The notes: generated by a model not told the origin, from the letters alone. 64,000 nucleotides of DNA from Mesorhizobium sp. ZC-5 (GCF_025753855.1 NZ_JAOWPT010000008.1:169589-233588); one strand, 5' to 3'. Shown: positions 1-8,437, counted from the stretch's first letter. Made by a program: numbers and translations.

Positions 1-248
1 TGTCCTACGTCGAGGCCAAGGCCGACGATGTTCACGATGGCGAGGTGACGTCCTTCCCGATGGCGGTGAAGAAGGAAGAAGGCGACACCATCGTCTTTTC
101 CTATGTAACCTACAAATCGCGTGAGCACCGCGACGAGGTTATAAAGAAAGTGATGGACGATCCGCGCATGAAGACGAGCATGGACAAGATGCCGGCCTAC
201 ATGAAACGATTGATCTATGGCGGCTTCCAGGTGTTCGTGGAAGCCTGA
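1..248 (+). CDS. DUF1428 (YbaA-like) protein, 5'-truncated
   Basis: The reading frame is open from base 3 with no start, so the N-terminus lies before the window. About 81 residues remain. They match the C-terminal half of the DUF1428/YbaA family, small cytoplasmic alpha/beta-barrel-type proteins of unknown function. The recognisable parts are DVHDGEVTSFPMAV, the segment around DDPRMKTSMDKMP, and the ending KRLIYGGFQVFVEA. A GTG at 45 could be read as a start but cuts into the conserved domain. The FAH-family gene follows 10 bases downstream on the same strand, suggesting cotranscription. Nothing shows what it does. Confidence 0.7.
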   Translation, partial: SYVEAKADDVHDGEVTSFPMAVKKEEGDTIVFSYVTYKSREHRDEVIKKVMDDPRMKTSMDKMPAYMKRLIYGGFQVFVEA

Positions 249-258
249 CGGAGGATGC

Positions 259-1278
259 ATGAAGCTTGCCAGCCTGAAGAACGGGACGCGCGATGGTCAA
301 CTGGTCGTCGTCTCGCGTGATCTGACGCGCTACACCGACGCCTCGTTCCTGGTCCCGACGCTTCAGGCGGCGCTCGATAACTGGGCGCGGGTCGCGCCGC
401 ATCTTGAGGCAATGGCCGAAGGCCAGGAGCACGGCTCCGTACCCTCGCTTCGTTTCCATGAGCATGATGCGGAATCGCCGCTGCCGCGCGCTTACCAGTG
501 GGCGGACGGCTCCGCCTACGTCAACCACGTCGAACTGGTGCGCAAGGCGCGCGGTGCCGAGATGCCGGAAAGCTTCTGGACCGACCCGCTGATGTATCAG
601 GGCGGCTCCGATTCCTTCACCGGTCCGCGCGATCCGATCCTAATGGCCGACGAGGGCTGGGGCATCGACATGGAAGGCGAGGTAGCGGTCGTCACCGACG
701 ATGTGCCGATGGGCGCGGCGGCCGGCGAGGCGCGCGAGGCGATCCGTCTGGTGATGCTGGTCAACGACGTGTCGCTGCGCGGCCTGATCCCGGCTGAACT
801 CGCCAAGGGCTTCGGCTTTTTTCAGGGCAAGCCGTCGTCGGCTTTTTCTCCGGTCGCGGTGACGCCCGACGAACTGGGCGATGCGTGGGACGGCGGCAAG
901 CTGCACCTGCCGCTTGCCGTCGATCTCAACGGCCAGCCGTTCGGACGCGCCAATGCCGGCATCGACATGACCTTCGACTTCCCTACGCTGATCGCCCATG
1001 CGGCAAAAACCCGCCCGCTCGCTGCCGGCTCGATCATCGGTTCGGGCACCGTGTCGAACAAACTGGACGGCGGACCGGGCAAGCCAGTGGGCGCCGGCGG
1101 CGCCGGCTATTCCTGCATCGCTGAGCTTCGCACCATCGAGACCATAGAACAGGGCGCGCCGAAAACGCCGTTCATGCGCTTCGGCGACACGGTACGCATC
1201 GAGATGAAGGACAAGGCCGGCCATTCGATCTTCGGCGCCATCGAGCAGACGGTCGAGAAATACGAGAAGGGCGCATGA
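259..1278 (+). CDS. Fumarylacetoacetate hydrolase (FAH) family protein
   Basis: This 339-residue protein of the FAH fold probably hydrolyses fumarylacetoacetate to fumarate and acetoacetate, the last step of tyrosine/homogentisate breakdown. The FAH core shows the metal-binding segment around DMEGEVAVVTDD (about residues 135-150), the following NDVSLRGLIP, and a GSIIGSGTVSN loop near residue 260. The ATG at 259 follows GGAGG at 251-254; an earlier in-frame start at 217 would overlap the preceding gene and add residues not expected for the family. It overlaps the next gene by four bases (ATGA). The hppD gene 4 kb away supports the role. Other FAH-family acylpyruvases or dioate hydratases are possible, so no symbol is given. 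Confidence 0.8.
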   Translation: MKLASLKNGTRDGQLVVVSRDLTRYTDASFLVPTLQAALDNWARVAPHLEAMAEGQEHGSVPSLRFHEHDAESPLPRAYQWADGSAYVNHVELVRKARGAEMPESFWTDPLMYQGGSDSFTGPRDPILMADEGWGIDMEGEVAVVTDDVPMGAAAGEAREAIRLVMLVNDVSLRGLIPAELAKGFGFFQGKPSSAFSPVAVTPDELGDAWDGGKLHLPLAVDLNGQPFGRANAGIDMTFDFPTLIAHAAKTRPLAAGSIIGSGTVSNKLDGGPGKPVGAGGAGYSCIAELRTIETIEQGAPKTPFMRFGDTVRIEMKDKAGHSIFGAIEQTVEKYEKGA

Positions 1279-2228
1279 TGGCCAAGGCGTTCGCCTCGCA
1301 GGGCGACCTGACCGAGAAGAAAATCTCCTTCACCGAAGTCGGGCGCGACCTATGGGCCTTCACGGCGGAGGGCGATCCCAACACCGGCGTCATCATTGGC
1401 GACGACAGCGTGATGATCGTCGATGCGCAGGCCACGCCCCGTCTGGCCGGCCAGGTGATCGAAAAGATACGTGGCGTCACCGACAAGCCGATAGATTATG
1501 TGGTGCTTTCGCATTACCACGCGGTCCGTGTGCTCGGCGCTTCGGCCTACGGCGCTTCCGAGATAGTCATGTCGGAAAAGGCGCGCGCCATGGTGGCGGA
1601 ACGCGGCCAGGAGGATTGGGATTCGGAATTCGGCCGCTTTCCGCGGCTCTTCCAGGGCCACGAGTCCATACCAGGGCTCACCTGGCCGACCCTGACCTTC
1701 AACGATCGTCTTACATTCTACCTCGGCAAGCGTCGCGTCGACCTGATGTTCCTCGGCCGGGCGCATACGGCAGGCGATATCGTTGCCCACGTGCCCGACG
1801 AGAATGTGATGTTCACCGGCGATATCGTCGAGTACCACTCCGCCTGTTATTGCGGCGACGGCCACTTCAACGATTGGCCGGACACGCTCGAGGCGATCCG
1901 CGCCTTCGACCTTGCGGCGATCGCGCCTGGCCGTGGCGATGCGCTGGTCGGCGAAAAGCTTGTCAACGAAGCACTGGACAACACCGTGGATTTCGTCCGG
2001 TCGACCTATCGTCCGGCCGCGCGGGTGGCAAAAGGCGGCGGTTCGCTGAAACAGGCATGGGAAGCGGTGCGGGCCGAATGCGATCCGAAATTCGCGTCGT
2101 ATGCGATCTATGAGCATTGCCTGCCGTTCAACGTCGCGCGCGCTTACGATGAAGCGCTCGGCATCGATACGCCACGCATCTGGACCGCCGAGCGGGATCG
2201 GGACATGTGGGAGCAACTGCAGGGCTGA
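1275..2228 (+). CDS. Metallo-beta-lactamase-fold hydrolase with incomplete metal motif
   Basis: This 317-residue MBL-fold protein has the expected N-terminal VIIGDDSVMIVDAQATP strand region, LSHYHAVRV near residue 80, GRAHTAGDIVAHV near 160 and MFTGDIVEY near 180. The usual HxHxDH signature reads HYHAVR, so the Asp and the final His that help hold the second zinc are absent. The first-site ligands (HxH and the later His) and the downstream Asp are present. A Cys-rich CYCGDGHFNDW stretch follows. The start ATG lies inside the stop of the FAH gene (ATGA overlap), implying translational coupling. It is probably a hydrolase or thioesterase-like accessory of aromatic catabolism; the substrate cannot be named. 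Confidence 0.72.
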   Translation: MMAKAFASQGDLTEKKISFTEVGRDLWAFTAEGDPNTGVIIGDDSVMIVDAQATPRLAGQVIEKIRGVTDKPIDYVVLSHYHAVRVLGASAYGASEIVMSEKARAMVAERGQEDWDSEFGRFPRLFQGHESIPGLTWPTLTFNDRLTFYLGKRRVDLMFLGRAHTAGDIVAHVPDENVMFTGDIVEYHSACYCGDGHFNDWPDTLEAIRAFDLAAIAPGRGDALVGEKLVNEALDNTVDFVRSTYRPAARVAKGGGSLKQAWEAVRAECDPKFASYAIYEHCLPFNVARAYDEALGIDTPRIWTAERDRDMWEQLQG

Positions 2229-2238
2229 AGGGGCGACG

Positions 2239-2526
2239 ATGGGCGTATACTGGTTTGCCGGTCTGTGGGGTGTCGCAATGGTTGCCGTCCTGATCTCGGC
2301 GATCCGGCTTTCCTACCGCATCGAGGCGCGCTCGGAAGGGCTGAAGAACACCAGCGGCGTGCCGCGCAAGGCGATGTGGATCCATACCATTTTGAACTGG
2401 CGCGTGGCCCGCGATGAAGAAACCCAGGCGCTGCGCCGCCGTATGAACTTGCGTTTTCTGATTATCCTTGTCGGCTTCGCACTTTTCGCTGTGGCATTGT
2501 GGTCTGCTGGCGCCTTCCAGAGGTGA
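2239..2526 (+). CDS. Small two-helix membrane protein, unknown
   Basis: This 95-residue protein has two hydrophobic helices, at about residues 3-23 (WFAGLWGVAMVAVLISAI) and 73-90 (FLIILVGFALFAVALW). Between them is a basic loop, including WRVARDEETQALRRRMN. It begins 10 bases after the MBL-fold gene and ends two bases before the DinB gene, so it is one cistron of the same operon. No catalytic motif is visible and I do not recognise the family. Confidence 0.6.
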   Translation: MGVYWFAGLWGVAMVAVLISAIRLSYRIEARSEGLKNTSGVPRKAMWIHTILNWRVARDEETQALRRRMNLRFLIILVGFALFAVALWSAGAFQR

Positions 2527-2528
2527 AC

Positions 2529-3077
2529 ATGGATCTTCTGACTCACAATCGCAGCATGGCGCGCAACAATCGCTGGTCGAACGACCGCCTTTACCGCGCT
2601 GTACTCGCATTGAAGCCCGGCGAGTTCGAAGCGCTGCGCACCAGCTTTTTCCCGTCGATCAAGGAGACGCTCAATCACATTCTCGGCGTTGACCACCTCT
2701 ATCTCGACTTCGTCGAGGAAGGCGGTCTCGGCGCCGCGGCCGCCGATGATTTCGTGGATTTCGACGACGCGGTTGAGTTGGCTGCGGCGCAGGCCGCTTC
2801 GGATCGCCGCCTGATCGCTTTCTGCGATCGATTGCAGCACCATGATCTCGAACGGCGGGTGATGACGGACCGCCGGGGCGACGGCATGATCCCGGAGCGC
2901 ATCGGCGATCTCCTCGCCCATCTTTTCATCCATCAGATCCATCATCGCGGCCAGGTTCACGCGATGCTGTCGGGCACGTCGGTCGAGCCGCCGCAACTGG
3001 ACGAATTCTTCCTCGACTACGACCTGCGGCTGAGGCGGAGCGAGGTCGAGCGGCTGGGGCTTGGCGGGGCAGACTGA
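2529..3077 (+). CDS. DinB family protein
   Basis: The 182-residue protein matches the DinB four-helix bundle family of putative metal-dependent enzymes, related to mycothiol/bacillithiol transferases. The N-terminal helix contains NRSMARNNRWSNDRLY. A first candidate ligand His occurs in LNHILGVDHLY (about residues 45-55), and the paired histidines occur in FIHQIHHRGQVHAML (about 138-152), together forming the usual three-His site. It lies in the operon, starting two bases after the membrane protein stop and sharing one base with the next gene (TGATG). DinB proteins near aromatic pathways sometimes act as thiol-dependent isomerases. A maleylpyruvate- or maleylacetoacetate-isomerase-like role would fit here but is only inference. 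Confidence 0.75.
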   Translation: MDLLTHNRSMARNNRWSNDRLYRAVLALKPGEFEALRTSFFPSIKETLNHILGVDHLYLDFVEEGGLGAAAADDFVDFDDAVELAAAQAASDRRLIAFCDRLQHHDLERRVMTDRRGDGMIPERIGDLLAHLFIHQIHHRGQVHAMLSGTSVEPPQLDEFFLDYDLRLRRSEVERLGLGGAD

Positions 3078-4696
3078 TGTCCCGCTATGCCTACGAGCCC
3101 TTCGCTTATACGCGGCCGCCCGAATTGCGGGGTGCCAAGGGGAAACGTCACCCGATCATCATCGTCGGCGCCGGGCCGGTCGGCCTGGCTGCGGTGATCG
3201 ACTGCGCGCTGCGCGGCGTGAAATGCGTTGTGCTCGACGACAATGACGTCGTCTCGCTGGGCAGCCGCGCAATCTGCTGGTCGAAGCGGACCCTCGAAAT
3301 AATGGACCGTCTCGGCGTCGGCGACCGCATGGTTGAGAAGGGCGTCACCTGGAAGGTCGGGCGGCTGTTCCATCGCGACCGCGAGGTCTGGAACTTCGAC
3401 CTGCAGCCGGAGCCCGGCCACAAGATGCCGGCCTTCGTCAATCTGCAGCAGTACTATGTCGAACAGTATCTGGTCGAGCGCGCCGGCGCGTTTCCGGGCC
3501 TGATCGACCTGCGCTGGAAGAACCGCGTCACCGCTGTCGAGCAGCTCGGCGACGGCGTGCGTGTTTCGGTAACGACTCCGGACGGTGACTATCGCATGGA
3601 GACCGATTGGCTGATCGCTTGCGACGGCGCGCGCTCTCCGGTCCGCGGCATGCTCGGGCTCGATTTCGAAGGCAAGGTGTTCGAGGAACGTTTCCTGATC
3701 GCCGATGTCGAGATGCAGGCGGATTTCCCGCCGGAGCGCTGGTTCTGGTTTGAACCGCCGTTTCATGCCGGCCAGTCGGCACTCCTGCACAAGCAGCCGG
3801 ACAATATTTATCGCATCGACCTGCAGCTTGGCTGGGATGCCGACCCGGACGAGGAAAAGAAGCCGGAAAACGTCATTCCGCGCATCGAGAGGGTGATCGG
3901 CCACCGCGACTTCACGCTCGACTGGGTGTCGGTCTACACCTTCCAGTGCCGGCGGCTGGAGCGTTTTGTGCACGACCGGGTCATCTTCGCCGGTGACAGC
4001 GCCCACATCGTTTCGCCGTTCGGGGCACGCGGCGGCAATGGCGGCATCCAGGACATCGACAATCTGATCTGGAAGCTGGCCATGGTCGTGAGGGGCGAAG
4101 CGCCAAAGGGCCTGATCGCGAGCTACGACGAGGAGCGCATTTTCGGCGCCGACGAGAACATTCGGCATTCGTCGCGCGCCACCGCGTTCATGACGCCAAA
4201 GACGGAAATGGAAAAGATCTTCCGCGACAGCGTGCTGGAACTGGCGGGAGAACACGATTTCGCGCGCAAGCTGGTGAATTCCGGGCGTCTTTCGCGGCCG
4301 TGTTCGCTGGCGGGGCTTTCGCTGCAGACCAAGGCAAGGACGGGGCCGGGATTCGAGGTTGGCGCGGCGATGGCCGACGCCCCGGTGGAGAACGGCGAGA
4401 CAGGCTGGCTGCTGAACCATGCCGGCAACGGCTTCACCGTCATGGCGGTGGAAAGCGATTTGCCGGACACCGTTCCGGATGGGGTGATGAAACTGTTCGT
4501 GACGCGTGACCGGTCGCGACGGGCCAATGGCGCAATGACCCTCATCGACAAAGACGGGATCGTCGCCGAGCGTTATGGTGCGGGGATGACCTATCTGATC
4601 CGTCCCGACCAGCATATCGCCGCACGGTTCAAAGCGGGGGAGAGCGCGGAAATTGCCGGCGCGTTCGGGCGTGCCACGGGAGGCGCTGATGGCTGA
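3077..4696 (+). CDS. FAD-dependent aromatic monooxygenase (MhpA-like)
   Basis: This 539-residue class A flavoprotein monooxygenase resembles 3-(3-hydroxyphenyl)propionate hydroxylases. Visible motifs are the N-terminal dinucleotide-binding IIIVGAGPVGLAAVIDCALRG (about residues 30-50), the middle DG-type LIACDGARSPVR (about 180), and the late GD motif VIFAGDSAHIVSPFGARGGN (about 305-325), where FAD ribityl contacts sit. Such enzymes use NAD(P)H and oxygen to hydroxylate a phenolic ring in the cytoplasm. The start shares a base with the DinB stop, and the 3' end overlaps the DUF2783 gene by eight bases, a pairing common for this subfamily. The substrate is unknown; a tyrosine- or homogentisate-related phenol would fit the neighbours. 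Confidence 0.8.
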   Translation: MSRYAYEPFAYTRPPELRGAKGKRHPIIIVGAGPVGLAAVIDCALRGVKCVVLDDNDVVSLGSRAICWSKRTLEIMDRLGVGDRMVEKGVTWKVGRLFHRDREVWNFDLQPEPGHKMPAFVNLQQYYVEQYLVERAGAFPGLIDLRWKNRVTAVEQLGDGVRVSVTTPDGDYRMETDWLIACDGARSPVRGMLGLDFEGKVFEERFLIADVEMQADFPPERWFWFEPPFHAGQSALLHKQPDNIYRIDLQLGWDADPDEEKKPENVIPRIERVIGHRDFTLDWVSVYTFQCRRLERFVHDRVIFAGDSAHIVSPFGARGGNGGIQDIDNLIWKLAMVVRGEAPKGLIASYDEERIFGADENIRHSSRATAFMTPKTEMEKIFRDSVLELAGEHDFARKLVNSGRLSRPCSLAGLSLQTKARTGPGFEVGAAMADAPVENGETGWLLNHAGNGFTVMAVESDLPDTVPDGVMKLFVTRDRSRRANGAMTLIDKDGIVAERYGAGMTYLIRPDQHIAARFKAGESAEIAGAFGRATGGADG

Positions 4697-4880
4697 CGAT
4701 ATCGGCCGCGACCGTTTCGGAGCGGATGGCGACGATTTTTATGCCGCGCTGATGGCGGCGCACGAAGGACTGACGCCGGAGGAAAGCGCCCGCCTCAACG
4801 CACGCCTCGTTCTGATCCTCGCCAACCTCGTCGACGACGTGAGCACGCTCGAGCAGGCGCTGGCGGCCGCCAAAAGGTAA
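4689..4880 (+). CDS. DUF2783 domain protein
   Basis: This 63-residue protein of the DUF2783 family has a short acidic N-terminus and two helices, with the signature GLTPEESARLNARLVLILAN followed by a leucine-rich DDVSTLEQALAAA. Its ATG overlaps the end of the monooxygenase gene by eight bases, so translation is probably coupled. The family usually sits beside MhpA-like monooxygenases and MBL-fold proteins, suggesting a small partner or stabilising subunit. No function is established that I can name. It ends 17 bases before the convergent hppD stop. Confidence 0.78.
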   Translation: MADDIGRDRFGADGDDFYAALMAAHEGLTPEESARLNARLVLILANLVDDVSTLEQALAAAKR

Positions 4881-4897
4881 ATGCGGCCTCGCTCCCG

Positions 4898-6010
4898 TTA
4901 TTCCGCCGCCTCGACCTTCAGCACCCCGCGGCGGATCTGATCTTCCTCGATGGATTCGAACAGCGCGCGGAAATTGCCTTCGCCGAAACCTTCGTCGCCC
5001 TTGCGCTGGATGAACTCGAAGAAGATCGGCCCGATCACCGTTTTCGAGAAAATCTGCAACAGGATCTTGGTCATGCCGCCGTCGACCACGCCTTCGCCGT
5101 CGATCAGTATGCCGTGCTGTTTCATACGCTCGACCGGTTCGTCATGGCCGTTTACGCGCGCGTGGCTCTTCTTATAATAGGTCTCCGGCGGGCCGGGCAT
5201 GAATTTCAGGCCGTTGGCGGCGAGCTTGTCGGTGGCGTCGTAGATGCCGTCCGTGCCGACCGCGATGTGCTGGATGCCCTCGCCCTTGTATTTTTTCAGG
5301 TACTCGACGATCTGGCTGGTTTCGTCCTTGGATTCGTTGAGCGGGATGCGAATCTTGCCGCAGGGCGAGGTGATGGCGCGGCTGACCAAGCCCGTGATGC
5401 GGCCGTCAATGTCGAAATAGTGGATCTGCTTGAAACCGAACAGGTTGCGGTAGAAATCCCACCACTTGTCCATGTTGCCGCGATAGACGTTATGGGTGAG
5501 GTGATCGAGATAATAGAAGCCGACGCCCGCGGGCTTCGGATCGCGCTCGCCGATCCAGTCGAATTCGGCATCGTAGGCCGAACCCTTCTTGCCATAGGTC
5601 TCGACGAAATAGAGCAGCGAACCGCCGATGCCGACGATGGCGGGCACGTCGAGCGCCTTGTCGTCGCCGTCGTAGGGCGTCGCGCCTTTCGCCACTGCGT
5701 GGTCGAAAGCATGTTGGGCGTCGACCGCCCGCCACGCCATGGACGACGCGCAAGGGCCATGCTGGTCGACGAACTTCATCGCGTGGGAGCCGGGTTCGGC
5801 ATTGACGACATAATTGATGTCGCCCTGCCGCCACACGGTGATGGCCTTGGTGCGGTGCTTGGCAACCGCCACGTAGCCCATGCGCGTGAAAAGCTCGGCG
5901 AGCTTTTGCGGCTCCGAATGAGCGAACTCGACGAATTCGAAGCCGTCGGTGCCGGCCGGGTTTGCGGCACTGATTTTCGTGGGCGGGGCGTTGTGCGGGA
6001 AGGGACCCAT
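4898..6010 (-). CDS. hppD: 4-hydroxyphenylpyruvate dioxygenase
   Basis: The 370-residue enzyme converts 4-hydroxyphenylpyruvate to homogentisate using Fe(II) and oxygen, the committed step of tyrosine catabolism. Two vicinal-oxygen-chelate halves are visible. The iron ligands fit His170 (YYLDHLTHNV), His248 (GEGIQHIAVGT) and Glu332 (IFFEFIQRKGD), with conserved FGEGNFRALFESIE near the C-terminus. Length and motif spacing are normal for bacterial enzymes. It is convergent with the DUF2783 operon and divergent from an Lrp/AsnC regulator 123 bases away, which probably controls it. AGGAGGACGCC lies just upstream of the ATG. Confidence 0.96.
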   Translation of the reverse strand: MGPFPHNAPPTKISAANPAGTDGFEFVEFAHSEPQKLAELFTRMGYVAVAKHRTKAITVWRQGDINYVVNAEPGSHAMKFVDQHGPCASSMAWRAVDAQHAFDHAVAKGATPYDGDDKALDVPAIVGIGGSLLYFVETYGKKGSAYDAEFDWIGERDPKPAGVGFYYLDHLTHNVYRGNMDKWWDFYRNLFGFKQIHYFDIDGRITGLVSRAITSPCGKIRIPLNESKDETSQIVEYLKKYKGEGIQHIAVGTDGIYDATDKLAANGLKFMPGPPETYYKKSHARVNGHDEPVERMKQHGILIDGEGVVDGGMTKILLQIFSKTVIGPIFFEFIQRKGDEGFGEGNFRALFESIEEDQIRRGVLKVEAAE

Positions 6011-6133
6011 GGCGTCCTCCTGAGGCGCTGATTGTTCCTGGAATCATACGCCTCCAGACGCGCAAGGTGCTTGCAATGAGCTGCCTGCAATGCTCAGATC
6101 ATGCATAATTCGTGTGAGATTCTTGGAGAAGGA
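6011..6133. promoter_or_regulatory. hppD / Lrp divergent control region
   Basis: This 123-base gap separates divergent hppD and the Lrp-family gene. It holds a directly repeated TGCAATG at 6072-6078 and 6086-6092, spaced 14 bases start to start, in a moderately AT-rich stretch. Lrp/AsnC proteins commonly bind repeated sites in the promoter they share with their target. That this is the operator is inferred from position. Confidence 0.35.
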
Positions 6134-6601
6134 ATGGATACCGCGCAGTTTGACCAGTTTGACCGCAAGATAATGGCGTGTCTTCAGGAGGATGGGAGGC
6201 TGACCAACAATGACCTTTCTGAACGGGTCAACCTGTCGCCATCGCAATGCTCGCGCCGACGCCAGAGACTGGAGGAGGAGGGGTTCATTCGCGGCTACCG
6301 CGCGGTTCTCGATCGCGACCGCCTGGGCTTTTCGCTGGTCAACGTGATCTCGGTGACGCTCGCCACCCACAATCGCGACAATGCGCGGCGCTTCGCCGAT
6401 CTGTTGTCGCGGCTGCCGGAGGTGCAGGAGGCGCATGCGCTGACGGGCGAGATGGATTACATTCTCAAAGTCGTCACGCCGGACCTCAAATCCGTGTCCG
6501 AATTCGTCAACGGTGTTCTTCTGCCGCATGAATCGGTGCAGCATGTGAAGACGGCAATCGTGCTGGAAACGCTGAAGGAGACGGGATCGCTGCCGCTTTG
6601 A
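6134..6601 (+). CDS. Lrp/AsnC family transcriptional regulator
   Basis: The 155-residue protein has an N-terminal helix-turn-helix (about residues 8-55, including GRLTNNDLSERVNLSPSQCS) and a C-terminal RAM ligand-binding domain with LPEVQEAHALTGEMDYILKV. Lrp-family regulators form octamers of dimers and respond to amino acids. I chose the ATG at 6134 because AGAAGG precedes it and the family normally starts a few residues before the DRKIMACLQEDGR helix; a start at 6101 would add 11 residues. It is divergent from hppD, so a tyrosine- or 4-hydroxyphenylpyruvate-responsive activator is the likely role. Confidence 0.9.
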   Translation: MDTAQFDQFDRKIMACLQEDGRLTNNDLSERVNLSPSQCSRRRQRLEEEGFIRGYRAVLDRDRLGFSLVNVISVTLATHNRDNARRFADLLSRLPEVQEAHALTGEMDYILKVVTPDLKSVSEFVNGVLLPHESVQHVKTAIVLETLKETGSLPL

Positions 6602-6732
6602 TTGGAGAATGTTACAAATTTCAGCAGTCAGAGGGCTTTATTGTTACATAAACCGCTGGCACGATGGAGATTGAAGCCGGTATTTCGATGAGGGTCGGAT
6701 ACCGGTTCAGGGAGAAGAACGGGAGGAAGTTC

Positions 6733-7782
6733 ATGAAGCACTTTTCATTGAAGTCGCTGGCGTTAGCCGGTGCTCTGACGGCTGTCGGCCTGATGGCCGG
6801 AGCCGGTACGACCTTTGCGCAGGAAGTGACGCTCAGGCTGCATCAATTCCTGCCGGCGCAGGCCAATGTGCCGAAATTTGTGCTCGACCCATGGGCGGAC
6901 AAGGTCGAGAAGGACTCCGGCGGCCGTATCAAGATCGAGCGCTACCCGGCGATGCAGCTTGGCGGCAAGCCGCCGGAACTGATGGACCAGGCCATCGACG
7001 GGTCGGTCGATATCGTCTGGACGCTGCCCGGCTCGACGCCTGGCCGCTTTCCCTCGACCGAAGTGTTCGAGCTGCCGTTCATCATGACCAATGCGGAAGC
7101 CACCTCGCGCGCCTATTGGGACATCTTCGAAAGCAAGATGAAGGACACCGAGTTCAAGGATGTCCACGTCATCGCCGCCTGGGTGCATGGGCCGGGCGTC
7201 ATCCACTCGCGCGAGCCGATTGCCACGATGGACGACATGAAGGGCAAGAAGCTGCGCGCCCCGACCCGCATCGTCAACGCGCTGCTCGGCCAGCTCGGCG
7301 CGACGCCGGTGGGCATGCCGGTGCCGGCAATCACCGAAAACCTCTCCAAGGGCGTTATCGACGGCGCCGTCATCCCGTGGGAGGTCACCACCTCGCTGAA
7401 GGTCCCGGAACTGGTCAAGAACCATACCGAATTCGGCGGCGACCATGCGCTCTACACGACGACCTTTGTGCTCGCCATGAACAAGGCGCGTTATGATGCC
7501 TTGCCGGATGATCTCAAGAAGGTCATCGACGATAACTCCGGCCAGGATGTGTCGGCCCTGTTCGGCAAGACGCAGGCTGGAACCGACGCGCCGAGCCGCC
7601 AGATCGCCGTCGATGCCGGCAACAACATCATCGAACTGAGCGCCGCCGACGTGGAAGCCTGGAAGACGGCCGCCCAGCCTGTGATCGACAACTGGGTCGG
7701 CGAAATGAAAGGCAAGGACATCGACGGGCAGGCGTTGCTCGACGAGGCGCGCGCGCTGATCGACAAATACACCGCGAAGTGA
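6733..7782 (+). CDS. dctP: TRAP transporter substrate-binding protein (DctP)
   Basis: This 349-residue periplasmic DctP-type protein captures an organic acid for a TRAP transporter. The signal peptide covers about residues 1-27 (SLKSLALAGALTAVGLMAG core, cleavage after TFAQ or AFA-like site). The mature part shows the DctP hallmarks LRLHQFLPAQ, KLRAPTRIVNALLGQLGATPVGMP with its ligand-binding Arg, and GVIDGAVIPWEV. The ATG at 6733 follows GGAGGAAG and directly precedes the signal peptide; longer in-frame starts add a non-signal extension. dctQ and dctM follow. The substrate is not deducible; keto acids or aromatic acids would match the tyrosine genes upstream. Confidence 0.92.
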   Translation: MKHFSLKSLALAGALTAVGLMAGAGTTFAQEVTLRLHQFLPAQANVPKFVLDPWADKVEKDSGGRIKIERYPAMQLGGKPPELMDQAIDGSVDIVWTLPGSTPGRFPSTEVFELPFIMTNAEATSRAYWDIFESKMKDTEFKDVHVIAAWVHGPGVIHSREPIATMDDMKGKKLRAPTRIVNALLGQLGATPVGMPVPAITENLSKGVIDGAVIPWEVTTSLKVPELVKNHTEFGGDHALYTTTFVLAMNKARYDALPDDLKKVIDDNSGQDVSALFGKTQAGTDAPSRQIAVDAGNNIIELSAADVEAWKTAAQPVIDNWVGEMKGKDIDGQALLDEARALIDKYTAK

Positions 7783-7829
7783 ATCTTCTGCCGTCCGGCC
7801 GCCAGGGTGGATATCCAATCTGTCCTGGC

Positions 7830-7861
7830 AATTGCGGTTGCGATGCATCGCGGCCGCAATT
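7830..7861. terminator. Intercistronic hairpin between dctP and dctQ
   Basis: A 32-base near-perfect dyad has outer arms AATTGCGG/CCGCAATT and an inner palindrome GCGATGCATCGC. No long T-run follows. Its position just after dctP suggests a hairpin that protects or partly terminates the dctP message, giving more binding protein than membrane subunits. This role is inferred from position. Confidence 0.5.
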
Positions 7862-7900
7862 AGCGTGACGTCTGTATTGTCTCATCGGGGGAGGGTGGGC

Positions 7901-8437
7901 ATGAATTTACCGCGGATCGTTGAAGGTCTGGCACGTCTCTTGGCTATTGCCGGAGGTATCGTGCTGGTGGCGTTGACCGCGCTGGTGGTGGTCAGCATAA
8001 CCGGTCGCGCCTTGCTGACCTTCGGCTTTGGCTTCGGACCGGTGCCTGGCGACTTCGAACTTGTGGAGGCAGGCACCGGATTTGCCGTGTTCGCATTCCT
8101 GCCGTGGTGTCAGTTGAAACGCGGGCACGCGACGGTCGACCTGTTCACAAACATGCTCTCGCCGGGCGCCAACCGGATCATCGACCTTGTGACTGAGATC
8201 CTGATGACGCTAGTTCTCGGCCTGATCGCCTGGCGTCTGTATGCGGGAACCGTGGACAAGTTCAATTACGGCGAGACGACCTTCATCCTGCAGTTTCCGG
8301 TCTGGTGGCCGCTGGCGGCGGCACTCGTGGCGGCGGCGATCGCGGTGGTGGTGTCGTTCTACCTGACGGTTATCCGGGTCGTCGAGGTCAAGACCGGAAG
8401 AGCGATCCTGGCACCGGCCGAAGGGGTTATCCATTGA
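7901..8437 (+). CDS. dctQ: TRAP transporter small permease (DctQ)
   Basis: The 178-residue inner-membrane subunit has four hydrophobic helices (about residues 12-35, 52-68, 90-110 and 130-155). It carries the DctQ-typical CQLKRGHATVDLF loop between helices two and three. It bridges the binding protein to the large channel subunit in sodium-driven TRAP uptake. The ATG at 7901 follows GGGGGAGGG. The gene is 118 bases after dctP, with a hairpin in the gap, and its stop overlaps the TTG start of dctM. Confidence 0.9.
   Translation: MNLPRIVEGLARLLAIAGGIVLVALTALVVVSITGRALLTFGFGFGPVPGDFELVEAGTGFAVFAFLPWCQLKRGHATVDLFTNMLSPGANRIIDLVTEILMTLVLGLIAWRLYAGTVDKFNYGETTFILQFPVWWPLAAALVAAAIAVVVSFYLTVIRVVEVKTGRAILAPAEGVIH

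Noticed and set aside
3017-4615. A 532-codon frame antisense to the MhpA-like monooxygenase
   Set aside because: Shadow of a gene with clear FAD motifs; no domain or ribosome-binding site supports it.
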